Shown here: piece after piece, positions 25,368-32,857 of the stretch
How positions within the stretch are numbered: the first letter of the stretch is position 1
Layout: every line of letters starts with the position of its first letter
DNA from: Fimbriimonadaceae bacterium
Lineage (GTDB): Bacteria; Armatimonadota; UBA10988
Direction: 5' to 3'
NCBI GenBank assembly: GCA_020850355.1
Contig: JADZEX010000029.1
Coordinates: 32,948-96,947 of the forward strand
DNA length: 64,000 bases
Position numbers and translations under genes: made by a program
The notes under the pieces: model-generated
What the model was told of the DNA's origin: nothing
What the model saw: the letters and a program-made list of their open reading frames with translations, nothing else
Database searches by the model: none

Positions 25368-26255
25368 CTATTCGTCAGCGCCGCGGCCACTCCTTGGCGC
25401 GCCGCTGAGCACCCCGGGCGGCACCGCGGCGAGCGCCGTCGGATCGGTCGCGGCGCGCTCCACGAGGCCCCAGCCGGCGGTCTCGCAACGCCACCAGGCG
25501 ACCGCGTCGGGCTCGCCGCCACTCTGCCGCAGCGGCGCCACCACCCGATCACTGAGGGTGGCGCGCTGCGCCAGCCGGAAGCAGGCCTGGGCGGTCGCGG
25601 CGGCGGCCGGGTCGGCCGCGCGGGAGGTCGCCAGGTAGCCCACCCAGGTGGCCTGGCACCAGGGATGCCGGCCGACCAGCGCGGCCGCCGCGGCCGGGGT
25701 GCCCTGGCACAAGGTGACCCAGGCCGCGGCCACCGTGGTCTGAGCCAGCAGCCACCAGCGCAGGCCGCAGCCGCTGACACCATGGCGACCGATGATGGCC
25801 GCCAGCAGCCGGGTGACATCGGCTTCGGCCGGACCGTAGCGCCGGACGCGATGCAGCGCGGTCAGGATCTGCTCGTACAGCGGGCGCTCCGGCAGCGCGG
25901 CGGGCAGCCAGTCGGGCCGCAGCGCGGCGACGGCGCGCAACGGGTCGGCGGCCGCTGCGTCGAGCGGGCGGGCCGGGTGGCGCAACAGCCAGCCAAGGGT
26001 GTCGCTCAATCGCAGCCGGGCCGCCAGCGCGCAGGCATCGACCAGGGCCCTGGTGAACCGCTCCGCGACCGGCCGCGGCTGGTCGTCCCAGGTCGCCCAG
26101 CCAAGGCTCCAGGCGACGGCCGCCACCTCGCGCAGGCGCTGGTCGGGCAGGCCCCAGGGGTCGGCCAGCTCGTCGAGCACTCCCAGCAGGCGCGGCCAGG
26201 CGGCGCCTGCCGGATCGCTCAACCCGACTCGGACCAGTTGCCAGGCGCGCGGCAT
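25368..26255 (-). CDS. Helical protein of unknown function in the Hsp70 operon
   Basis: A 295-residue, mostly helical, tryptophan- and arginine-rich cytoplasmic protein I do not recognise. Repeated short helical units (AWPRLLGVLDELADPWG, DTLGWLLRHPARPL, EQILTALHRVRRYGP) suggest an alpha-solenoid. There is no signal peptide, membrane helix or cysteine cluster. Its ATG overlaps the stop of the membrane coiled-coil gene (ATGA), and the Hsp70-like gene begins 14 bases after its stop. It is therefore embedded in the operon and may be an adaptor between the membrane component and the ATPase, which is inference from position alone. Confidence 0.7.
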   Translation of the reverse strand: MPRAWQLVRVGLSDPAGAAWPRLLGVLDELADPWGLPDQRLREVAAVAWSLGWATWDDQPRPVAERFTRALVDACALAARLRLSDTLGWLLRHPARPLDAAAADPLRAVAALRPDWLPAALPERPLYEQILTALHRVRRYGPAEADVTRLLAAIIGRHGVSGCGLRWWLLAQTTVAAAWVTLCQGTPAAAAALVGRHPWCQATWVGYLATSRAADPAAAATAQACFRLAQRATLSDRVVAPLRQSGGEPDAVAWWRCETAGWGLVERAATDPTALAAVPPGVLSGAPRSGRGADE

Positions 26256-27742
26256 CAGCCCCGCCCGAACCAGCGCCGCGCACCGCCGTGCTGGGAGTCC
26301 TGGTCGGCGGGCGCGCGCAAGGCCTCCCGCAGCAGGCGCAGCTCCTCGGCCAGGGCCCCGAAGCCGCTGCCGGCGGCCGTCGAGCGTTGCATCGCCCCAA
26401 CCGCTTCACCCAACTGCGCCACGGTCTGCTGCAGGCCGGCCAGGTGCTGCCCCAGTTTCTCGATCTCTCCGCCGGCCAGCGGGGCCACGGCGTGCTGCAC
26501 GCGCTGGTCGATCGCCAGCGTGAGTTGCGCCAGCTTGTTGGACGACTCGCGGATCCCCGCCTGGAAGCCCCCCAGGCTGGTGGTCACCGCCTGGCTCATC
26601 GCCGTCGCCGCTTCGGCGGTGCGGCGGGCCGAGTCGGCGACCGCGGCGAAGTCGGGTGGCGACTGTTCCAGCCCGTCGAGCAGGGCCTCAACCGCCTGGC
26701 GGCTGAACTCCTGGGTCGAGGCCAGGCCGCTGCGAACCAGGTCGCCCCAGGTCCCGACGGCCTGTTCGAGCCGGCCGGCCGCGCCGTTGAGGCGCTGGTA
26801 GACCGCCTCGAGGTTGGTGGCGATGCTGTCCTGATTGGCGTGCAGTTGCACCAGCAGATGGTCGAGGTTGCCCGCAGTTTCCTGCAGCGCGCCGCCGGTC
26901 CGGCCGAGCGCCTCCAGCAGCGGGCGCTGGTCGGCCTGCCAGGCGGCGGTCAGCTCGGCCAGCCGCTGGCCGTGACTGGCGGTCTGCTCGTGCGCGGTGG
27001 TCAGCGCGGCGCTGCCGGCACTCAACGCCGTGGCGGCCGTCTCCAACGGCGCGAGCGCGCCAGCGAGGCGGTCCAACCCGCTCTCGACACTGCTGAAGGC
27101 GCCCAGGATGCGGTCGGCGGCGTCGTCGAGGCGGGCCGCGGCATCGCTGACCTCCGCCGCCCGGCTGCCCAACTCCCCGGCCGCCAGGGCCATCTGGGCC
27201 GCCCCGTCGGAGAGCTTTGCCTCAAAGGTGCTGGCGGCGTGGGCCAGGCGGTCGGCCATCACGGTGGGGTCAAGCCGGCCGACGGTCTGGCCGAGCTGGT
27301 TGACCGCCTCGCGGAACGGCGTGACCGCCTCTTCGACGTACTTGCCTGCCATCGCCAGAGCGCGGGCGGAGTCGTGCAGTCCCGCTTGCGCCCGCCGCTC
27401 GGCCGCCGCCAGGGCCGGCAGGCTGCGCGCCTGGACCCAACTGCGCAAGACCAGGGCGGTCGCCAACGGCAGCAAGGCGGCACGCCCGGCCGCCAGCAGC
27501 GCGGTCGTCGGGTTGGTGCCCGCGGCGCCGGCCGAGGCCAGCGCCAGCAGCAGGCCGGCAGCCAGCCAGGCCGGGGTCAGCAGCCACGGCTCGCAGGCCC
27601 GCAGGCGGTCGGTCAGGCCGGGCGCCTGGCTGGCCTCGGCGGTCGCCAGACGGCGTAGCAGGCGCGCTGCCAGCACCGCCGGCAGCCCGGCCGCCAGGCT
27701 GCCTAGACCGGCCACCAGCCACCACTGCGCGGGAAAGCCCAT
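26255..27742 (-). CDS. Membrane protein with three N-terminal helices and a long coiled-coil tail
   Basis: A 495-residue protein. Three hydrophobic segments lie near residues 5-28, 52-73 and 78-99. From about residue 115 to 470 the sequence is a continuous alanine-, leucine-, glutamate- and glutamine-rich helix, like the cytoplasmic coiled coil of chemoreceptors. The MotA/ExbB/ZorA group also combines a few transmembrane helices with a long helical tail, but no proton-channel signature is evident by eye. No methyl-accepting hairpin-tip motif was found. It starts 7 bases after the stop of the protease-like gene and shares ATGA with the next. It probably provides the membrane scaffold of the Hsp70 operon. 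Confidence 0.75.
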   Translation of the reverse strand: MGFPAQWWLVAGLGSLAAGLPAVLAARLLRRLATAEASQAPGLTDRLRACEPWLLTPAWLAAGLLLALASAGAAGTNPTTALLAAGRAALLPLATALVLRSWVQARSLPALAAAERRAQAGLHDSARALAMAGKYVEEAVTPFREAVNQLGQTVGRLDPTVMADRLAHAASTFEAKLSDGAAQMALAAGELGSRAAEVSDAAARLDDAADRILGAFSSVESGLDRLAGALAPLETAATALSAGSAALTTAHEQTASHGQRLAELTAAWQADQRPLLEALGRTGGALQETAGNLDHLLVQLHANQDSIATNLEAVYQRLNGAAGRLEQAVGTWGDLVRSGLASTQEFSRQAVEALLDGLEQSPPDFAAVADSARRTAEAATAMSQAVTTSLGGFQAGIRESSNKLAQLTLAIDQRVQHAVAPLAGGEIEKLGQHLAGLQQTVAQLGEAVGAMQRSTAAGSGFGALAEELRLLREALRAPADQDSQHGGARRWFGRG

Positions 27743-27749
27743 CAGCGGC

Positions 27750-28484
27750 TCACTGCCCGCCGCTCGCGGCGCCCGGCAACGGCATCAGGGCCGTCGTCGA
27801 CTGGTTCCACATCGCCACCACCTGGCCGCCGCTGGCCGTCACCGGCCCGCCATCGAAGCCGCGCGGCGGCTGCGGTTCAAGCGTCACGAGGCCACCTGGC
27901 CCTGCCTTCACCACGGCCTCGCGGCTGAGCAGGCCCAGCGAGCCGCTGTCCGGGTCGTAGCCGTGGACGGTCACCGCGGCCCCGGCTGCTGGCAGGGCGC
28001 TGGCCGCTGGCAGCGGACGCAACTCGGCGCCTGCGTCGCGCGGCCGCAGGCGGGCCCAGTCCTGACTCAGCCGTCGCGGCACGGCGTCCTGTGGGCTGAA
28101 GGTGCCCCGCGCGCTGACCTGCATCGTCAGCTCGCGCGGCTGCGGGCGGTCGGTCTCGACGAACACGGTGACCTTCGCGGGCGGGTCGGCGACGCCGCGG
28201 GGGAAGGCCGTGCCGAGCGTCGTGAGGACCTCGCCGGGGGCGCAGACCCAGCCCGAGCCGGTGCTGATCTGGCGGTCGTCGAACTGCACCACGACATATG
28301 CCACCGACCCGCCGAGCGAGCCGCCGCCGGTGCCCACCGTGCGGGCCAGCAGCCAGCCGCTGAGCCCCATCACGAGCACCACCAGCAGCGTGGCGAGCAG
28401 CCAGTTCGGGCGGCGCGCTTCGACCGGCCGGGCGATCGGCCGGGTGCCGAGGACATTGTTCTGGTCGCTGTAGTATTGGGGCAC
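27750..28484 (-). CDS. Membrane-anchored trypsin-fold protein lacking the catalytic triad
   Basis: A 244-residue protein with a cytoplasmic tail of about 26 residues, one transmembrane helix (about 27-48) and an extracytoplasmic domain resembling the trypsin-like serine proteases. STGSGWVCAPGEVLTTLGTAF corresponds to the region that normally reads SGSGFVI....ILTNxHV, but the histidine is replaced by glycine. GFDGGPVTASGGQVVAMWNQ corresponds to GNSGGPL....GxVVGI, but the nucleophilic serine is aspartate or glycine. No catalytic aspartate is apparent. This looks like a pseudoprotease, used perhaps to bind peptides or a partner. It sits 9 bases after the first operon gene and 7 before the membrane coiled-coil gene. 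Confidence 0.7.
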   Translation of the reverse strand: MPQYYSDQNNVLGTRPIARPVEARRPNWLLATLLVVLVMGLSGWLLARTVGTGGGSLGGSVAYVVVQFDDRQISTGSGWVCAPGEVLTTLGTAFPRGVADPPAKVTVFVETDRPQPRELTMQVSARGTFSPQDAVPRRLSQDWARLRPRDAGAELRPLPAASALPAAGAAVTVHGYDPDSGSLGLLSREAVVKAGPGGLVTLEPQPPRGFDGGPVTASGGQVVAMWNQSTTALMPLPGAASGGQ

Positions 28485-28493
28485 CGGTGCCTC

Positions 28494-28733
28494 CTACAGT
28501 TGATGCCGTTGCCGGGCGACCTGGATCCGTTGCCAGCAGGCCGGCTCGACAGCCTGTTCCTCGATGGCATCAAAGACTCGCCGCAGCACATCGCGTTCCT
28601 GGTTGTCGAGCTGCTGGTCCTGCAGCGCGACGCCCAGCAGCAGTTCCAGCTCGGCCAGTTGCAGCGCCCCGACGTCGTCAAACAGGCCGGCGGCAAGCGT
28701 GGCCAACTCCTGCCAACTGGATCGGCTTTCCAA
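28494..28733 (-). CDS. Small acidic helical protein, first gene of the Hsp70 operon
   Basis: A 79-residue predicted protein. The TTG start at 28733 is preferred because AGGAG lies 7 bases upstream (complement of 28741-28745); a longer frame to 28832 would run through the promoter region. The protein is helical and acidic, with LLGVALQDQQLDNQERDVL and then RRVFDAIEEQ, faintly like the helical bundle of TerB-type proteins. That resemblance is not strong enough for a name. It is only 9 bases from the protease-like gene. An extended -10 element lies just upstream, so this is the likely head of the seven-gene minus-strand operon. Confidence 0.5.
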   Translation of the reverse strand: MESRSSWQELATLAAGLFDDVGALQLAELELLLGVALQDQQLDNQERDVLRRVFDAIEEQAVEPACWQRIQVARQRHQL

Positions 28734-28751
28734 GGCGCCACTCCTGCCGCG

Positions 28752-28760
28752 AGTGTAGCA
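28752..28760 (-). promoter_or_regulatory. Extended -10 element, probable promoter of the Hsp70 operon
   Basis: The minus strand reads TGCTACACT, an extended -10 (TGN plus TACACT, 4/6 to TATAAT). No -35 is recognisable 16-18 bases upstream. It lies 19 bases before the TTG start at 28733 and faces a similar element on the other strand (28800-28808). Confidence 0.45.
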
Positions 28761-28799
28761 CGTCCGTGGGTCGTCGCGCGCCGCGGGCGCCGGCCGAGG

Positions 28800-28808
28800 T
28801 GCTAGAAT
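28800..28808 (+). promoter_or_regulatory. Extended -10 element, probable promoter of the 28832-37069 gene run
   Basis: The plus strand reads TGCTAGAAT, an extended -10 (TGN plus TAGAAT, 5/6). No good -35 is seen. The ATG of the downstream lipoprotein-like gene is 24 bases further on. The arrangement mirrors the minus-strand element 40 bases away. Confidence 0.5.
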
Positions 28809-28831
28809 GGGGTGGGAGAAGTCGGGAAACA

Positions 28832-29083
28832 ATGGGCAAGCTGCTGCTGTTGTTGCTGCTGGCGGGCTGCTACGGCTGGGCTCGCTGGTCCAGCGCCGCG
28901 CGGGCCTGGCACTGGCGGGAGTTGTCGCTGCAGGCGCGCCTGCGCGAGGCGCAGACGCATCGTGACGTCTACCAGCGCGCCCTGGCCCGGATCGGCGCCG
29001 ACCTGCGCAGCGGCAAACTGCAGGTCAATGCGGAGTACCGCAGCCTGCTGGAGCGCCTGACGGCGGACACGCCGGCCGAGTAG
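28832..29083 (+). CDS. Small lipoprotein or membrane-anchored protein
   Basis: An 83-residue protein. MGKLLLLLLLAGCYGW is a short signal with the lipobox LAGC, though a simple N-terminal anchor is possible. The remaining 70 residues are one charged helix (LSLQARLREAQTHRDVYQRA). No family is recognised. The ATG at 28832 lies 24 bases after the extended -10. It is the first of about eleven plus-strand genes with small gaps, and the next two also encode small membrane-anchored helical proteins. Confidence 0.6.
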   Translation: MGKLLLLLLLAGCYGWARWSSAARAWHWRELSLQARLREAQTHRDVYQRALARIGADLRSGKLQVNAEYRSLLERLTADTPAE

Positions 29084-29108
29084 CCGTGCGGCAAGGCGAG
29101 GTGAGCGG

Positions 29109-29345
29109 ATGAGTGAAGTCCTGGTCCTGCTGATCATCTTCGGTTCGATCACCGTCTGGAAGTGGATGTCGCTGCAGACCGAGGGTGGCTCGAAGCAACG
29201 GGTGAAGCAGCTCGAAGGTCGGGTCGCCGCGCTGGAAGCCGAACTCGGCGAGCTGCGAACGCTGGTCCACGACGCCGTGATCGAGGTCTCCGACCGCGAG
29301 CGGCTGGGGGCCAGCGACACTGGCCGGCGGAGCCTGGACGCTTAG
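29109..29345 (+). CDS. PspB-like small membrane coiled-coil protein, copy 1
   Basis: A 78-residue protein with one N-terminal transmembrane helix (about 4-21) and a cytoplasmic coiled coil (RVKQLEGRVAALEAELGELR). This is the topology of PspB, the inner-membrane regulator of the phage-shock envelope stress response. The segment LVHDAVIEVSDRERL is nearly repeated in the next gene, so the two are tandem paralogues. No pspA or pspC is seen nearby, so the phage-shock link is suggestive only. A ribosome site GGTGAG precedes the ATG. Confidence 0.68.
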   Translation: MSEVLVLLIIFGSITVWKWMSLQTEGGSKQRVKQLEGRVAALEAELGELRTLVHDAVIEVSDRERLGASDTGRRSLDA

Positions 29346-29355
29346 GAGGGCCGGC

Positions 29356-29616
29356 ATGATGTCGATCGGCTTCCTGCTGGTGGTGCTCTGTCTGGTTGCG
29401 CTGGTAGTGTTCTTCGGCTTCGTCACGCTGTGGGCCTGGATGGACATGAAGGCCAAGACCGCGGAGCGGCTGGAGTCCAGCTCGGCCGACCGCCTGCGGC
29501 AGCTCGAGCGCGACGTCGCCGAGTTGAAGCAGATGGTCTACGACGCCGTGATCGAGAAGTCCGACCAGGAGCGGCTGGCCACGCCGGTCCTGCCGGGTCA
29601 GCAGATCAACGCCTGA
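29356..29616 (+). CDS. PspB-like small membrane coiled-coil protein, copy 2
   Basis: An 86-residue paralogue of the preceding protein: an N-terminal transmembrane helix (about 4-28), then RLRQLERDVAELKQMVYDAV and IEKSDQERL. AGGAGG lies 6 bases before the first of two consecutive ATGs. Its stop shares bases with the start of the methyltransferase gene (TGATG). Two adjacent copies could form a hetero-oligomer. Confidence 0.68.
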   Translation: MMSIGFLLVVLCLVALVVFFGFVTLWAWMDMKAKTAERLESSSADRLRQLERDVAELKQMVYDAVIEKSDQERLATPVLPGQQINA

Positions 29617-30356
29617 TGTACGACCAGCTTGCCAGCATCTACGACCGCTTCATCGACTGGCCGACCCGCCTGGCGCGCGAGCTGCCGCGGCTGCAGGCGT
29701 GGCTCGGAGCGCCGCCGTGCCGGGTCGCCGACCTGGCCTGCGGCACCGGGCAGCACGCCGCGGCGCTGGCAGCGGCCGGCTACGACGTGGTGGGTTTCGA
29801 CCCCAGCGCCGGCGCCCTGGCCGTAGCGCGGGCGCAGTTTGGGCAGGTCACCTGGCACGAGGCGGCCTTCGGCCACTGTGCAGTGGTCGGCGAGGCACCC
29901 TTCGACGCCGCCATCTGCCTGGGCAACTCCTGGCCGCATCTGCTGACGCCGGCGGCGCTGCGGGCAGCGGTGGCGGACCTGGGGCGCTTGCTCCGCCCGG
30001 GCGGCCGGGCGCTGCTGGCGATGCGCCACCTGGCCCGTTCTCGCCGCGACCGTGAGCGCTGGTTGCCGTTGCGGACTGTCACCGACCCCGATGGCACCGA
30101 GTGGGTCTTTCAGCGGCACTACGACCACCTGCCGGCCGCGCGAATCGACTTCCACTTCGTGACCCTCTGCCGCCCCGCCGGCGGGAGCTGGTCGCAGCGG
30201 GTCGAGACCACCCGGCTGCGGGCCTGGACGGTCGCCGAGCTGGGCGCGGCATTTGAGGGCTGGCAGCTTGAGCTGGCCAGCAACCTGGACGGCGCACCGT
30301 TCGACCCGGCGACCGCGAGCGATCTGGTGTTGCGGCTGCAACGCGGGCAGGAATAG
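29616..30356 (+). CDS. Class I SAM-dependent methyltransferase
   Basis: A 246-residue Rossmann-fold methyltransferase. The N-terminal MYDQLASIYDRFIDW is typical of small-molecule methyltransferases of the Methyltransf_25 type. Motif I is VADLACGTGQHAAALA, the following acidic residue lies in VVGFDPS, and motif IV-like DAAICLGNSWPHL and post-motif LLRPGGRALL follow. Substrate cannot be read from the sequence. The ATG shares bases with the previous stop, so it is translationally linked to the PspB-like gene. Confidence 0.85.
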   Translation: MYDQLASIYDRFIDWPTRLARELPRLQAWLGAPPCRVADLACGTGQHAAALAAAGYDVVGFDPSAGALAVARAQFGQVTWHEAAFGHCAVVGEAPFDAAICLGNSWPHLLTPAALRAAVADLGRLLRPGGRALLAMRHLARSRRDRERWLPLRTVTDPDGTEWVFQRHYDHLPAARIDFHFVTLCRPAGGSWSQRVETTRLRAWTVAELGAAFEGWQLELASNLDGAPFDPATASDLVLRLQRGQE

Positions 30357-30381
30357 CCGCGCGGCGGCGGAACCCGCTCCC

Positions 30382-31107
30382 ATGAGACCTCGGATCGGCA
30401 TCACCAGCTCGACCGGCGACGGGCCGGGCGGGTCCTACAACCAGCGCAACTGCGTCAACACTTCCTACATCGCCTGGGTCGAGCGCCACGGCGGCCTGCC
30501 GCTGCTGCTGCCGAACACCGTGCCCGACCGTGCCGCCGAGTGTCTCCAGACGCTCGATGGGCTGCTGCTCTCCGGCGGCGAGGACCTCCATCCGCGGACC
30601 TACGGTCGGGAGCCGCTGCGCGGGATGGGCACGGTCGACGTGCCGCGCGACGCGTTCGAACAACCGCTGATCGCGGCCGCGTTGGCGAGCGAGTTGCCGA
30701 TCCTGGGGATCTGCCGGGGCATCCAGGCGCTCAACGTGGTGGCTGGCGGGACCTTGCGGCAGGACCTGGCGACCGACGCCGGCAGCACGCTGCAACACCG
30801 CATGAGCACCACCGGCGGGCCGTTGGAGCAGCACCGGCTGCAGGTCGTCCCGGGCACCCGGCTGCACGCGCTGCTGGGCGACGAGCCGGCCTGGGTCAAC
30901 AGCTACCATCACCAGGCAGTCGACGACCTGGCGCCGGGCTTCGCCGTCTGCGGCACTGCCAGCGATGGCGTGGTCGAGGCGATCGAGCGGCCAGGCGAGC
31001 GGTTCGTGCTGGCGGTGCAGTTCCATCCCGAGGTGCTGCCGGCGGGCAATCGGGTCAGTGAGGCGTTGTTCGCAGCGTTCTTGAGCGCCTGCCGGGCGGC
31101 GGGCTGA
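30382..31107 (+). CDS. Class-I glutamine amidotransferase-like hydrolase (peptidase C26, PuuD-like)
   Basis: A 241-residue enzyme of the gamma-glutamyl-gamma-aminobutyrate hydrolase family. The N-terminus RPRIGITSS is characteristic. The nucleophile cysteine is in ILGICRGIQALNV, and the catalytic histidine and glutamate are in VLAVQFHPEVL. The oxyanion segment is LLLSGGEDLHP. Length is as expected for PuuD. It would hydrolyse gamma-glutamyl amides in polyamine or glutamate metabolism; no other puu gene is nearby, so the substrate is uncertain. The start is the ATG at 30382, in front of which the frame loses family resemblance. Confidence 0.9.
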   Translation: MRPRIGITSSTGDGPGGSYNQRNCVNTSYIAWVERHGGLPLLLPNTVPDRAAECLQTLDGLLLSGGEDLHPRTYGREPLRGMGTVDVPRDAFEQPLIAAALASELPILGICRGIQALNVVAGGTLRQDLATDAGSTLQHRMSTTGGPLEQHRLQVVPGTRLHALLGDEPAWVNSYHHQAVDDLAPGFAVCGTASDGVVEAIERPGERFVLAVQFHPEVLPAGNRVSEALFAAFLSACRAAG

Positions 31108-31121
31108 GACAGGAGACCAAC

Positions 31122-32177
31122 ATGGTACGGGTGGGCCTGGTGGGCATCGGGTTCATGGGCGTGACGCACTACAAGTCCTGGGCCGAGGTGGAGGGCGCCG
31201 CGATCACGGCCATCTGCGAGACCGTCGAGAAGCGGCTCAGCGGCGACTGGACCGACATCAAAGGCAACTTTGGCGACAGCGGTGGGAGGCAGGACCTCAG
31301 CCACCTCAAGCGCTACAACAACCTGCCAGCGCTGTTGGCGGATCCCGACATCGACCTGATCGACTGCTGCCTGCCGACCAAGTTCCACGCCGACGCCGTC
31401 TGTCAGATGCTGGCGGCTGGCAAGAACGTGATCTGCGAGAAGCCCATCGCGCTGACCAGCGCCGACGGCACGCGGATGCTGGCGGCCCAGCGGGAGTCCG
31501 GCACCCACCTGATGATCGCGCACGTGCTGCGGGTCTGGCCCGAGTGGCTGTGGCTCAAGGAGGCGGTCGCCGGCGGTGAGTATGGCAAGCTGCTCGGTCT
31601 CAACATCAAGCGCGTGATCAGCGAACCCGACTGGAGCACGATGCTGGCCGACCCGGCCGCCAACGGCGGGCCGCTGGTCGACCTGCACATCCACGACGTC
31701 AACTTCGTGCTGCACCTGCTCGGCAAGCCGGCCGAGGTCTACGCCAGCGGGATCGACATGGGCACCTGGGTGAAGTACGTCGCGGCCACCTTCCGCTACC
31801 CCGACGGCCCGACCGTCAGCGTCCAAGGCGGCATGGCCAGCACCGCCGGCCGGCCGTTCATGCATCATTACGAGGCCTACTTCGAGGGCGCCACGGTCTG
31901 TTTCGGCGAGGCCAGCGAGCCGGCGGGGATCGACCCGGCGCAGCGGCAGAGTTGCGGCCAGGCCCTGACAGTCTACCGGCCCGACGGCACGGCGAGCTTC
32001 CCGCTGGTCGACCATCCGGCCGCCTTCGTCGCCGAGTTGAGCCACGCCGCGCAGTGCGTCGCCAGCGGCACGCCGAGCCAGGTGCTCGACGCGCAGGCCG
32101 CCTGGGACAGCCTGCGGCTGGTCGAGTTGGAGGCCGAATCGGTCCGCACGGGACGGGTGCTGCCGGTCAACTGGTGA
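31122..32177 (+). CDS. Gfo/Idh/MocA family oxidoreductase
   Basis: A 351-residue NAD(P)-dependent dehydrogenase. The Rossmann motif GIGFMGVTHYKSW is at residues 8-20, the catalytic-region EKP with K107 lies in NVICEKPIALTS, and DLHIHDVNFVLHLLG is the typical C-terminal domain motif with its histidine. These enzymes oxidise sugars, inositols or related polyols. The specificity cannot be read. AGGAGA precedes the ATG. The stop overlaps the GTG start of the endonuclease V gene (GTGA). Confidence 0.92.
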   Translation: MVRVGLVGIGFMGVTHYKSWAEVEGAAITAICETVEKRLSGDWTDIKGNFGDSGGRQDLSHLKRYNNLPALLADPDIDLIDCCLPTKFHADAVCQMLAAGKNVICEKPIALTSADGTRMLAAQRESGTHLMIAHVLRVWPEWLWLKEAVAGGEYGKLLGLNIKRVISEPDWSTMLADPAANGGPLVDLHIHDVNFVLHLLGKPAEVYASGIDMGTWVKYVAATFRYPDGPTVSVQGGMASTAGRPFMHHYEAYFEGATVCFGEASEPAGIDPAQRQSCGQALTVYRPDGTASFPLVDHPAAFVAELSHAAQCVASGTPSQVLDAQAAWDSLRLVELEAESVRTGRVLPVNW

Positions 32178-32857
32178 ACCGCGCCCTGCTGCCGGATGAA
32201 CTCACCCCAGCGGACGCGCGGGCGCTGCAACAGCAGCTCCGCGCGGCGCTGCAGGTGACGCCGCTGCCGCCCGACGTGCGGCTGGTGGCTGGTGCCGACC
32301 TGGCCTACGCCCACGACGGCCGCTGCTGGGCCGCCCTGGTGGTGGTCGACGCCAGCACGCTGGAGACGGTCGAAGCACAGGTCGCCACCGCGGTGGCGAC
32401 CTTTCCCTATGTGCCGGGGCTGCTCAGCTTCCGCGAACTGCCGGCGTTGGCACTGGCTTGGGAACAGCTCCGCGCCCGGCCCGACGTCTTGCTGTGCGAC
32501 GGGCAGGGCTACGCCCATCCCCGGCGCTGTGGCCTGGCCTGCCATGCCGGCCTGTTGTTCGATGTCCCGAGCCTCGGCTGTGCCAAGACGCGGCTGATCG
32601 GCGAGCACCCGGCGCTGGGTCCGGAGCCGGGCGAGCAGGTCCCGCTGTGCGACGGCGACGAGTTGATCGGCGCGGTGCTGCGAACTCGGCGGGGGTGTCG
32701 ACCGTTGTACCTCTCGACGGGCCACCGGGTGACCTTGCCGGACGCCGTGGCGCTGGTGCAGCGGCTGTTGACGCGCTATCGCCAACCGGAGCCGACGCGC
32801 CGGGCCCATGCCCTGGTGACCCGCGCCCGGGAGGCTGCCCGATGCGACTGCTCCTAA
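32174..32857 (+). CDS. nfi: Endonuclease V
   Basis: A 227-residue DNA repair enzyme that nicks near deaminated bases such as hypoxanthine. The family blocks are all visible: VAGADLAY with D42, FPYVPGLLSFRELP, CDGQGYAHPRRCGLACHAG, GCAKTRLIG and STGHRVTLPDAVALV. The GTG at 32174 overlaps the preceding stop and starts the protein at its usual position; a longer in-frame extension would lie inside the oxidoreductase gene. The next gene overlaps its 3' end by 16 bases. Confidence 0.93.
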   Translation: MNRALLPDELTPADARALQQQLRAALQVTPLPPDVRLVAGADLAYAHDGRCWAALVVVDASTLETVEAQVATAVATFPYVPGLLSFRELPALALAWEQLRARPDVLLCDGQGYAHPRRCGLACHAGLLFDVPSLGCAKTRLIGEHPALGPEPGEQVPLCDGDELIGAVLRTRRGCRPLYLSTGHRVTLPDAVALVQRLLTRYRQPEPTRRAHALVTRAREAARCDCS

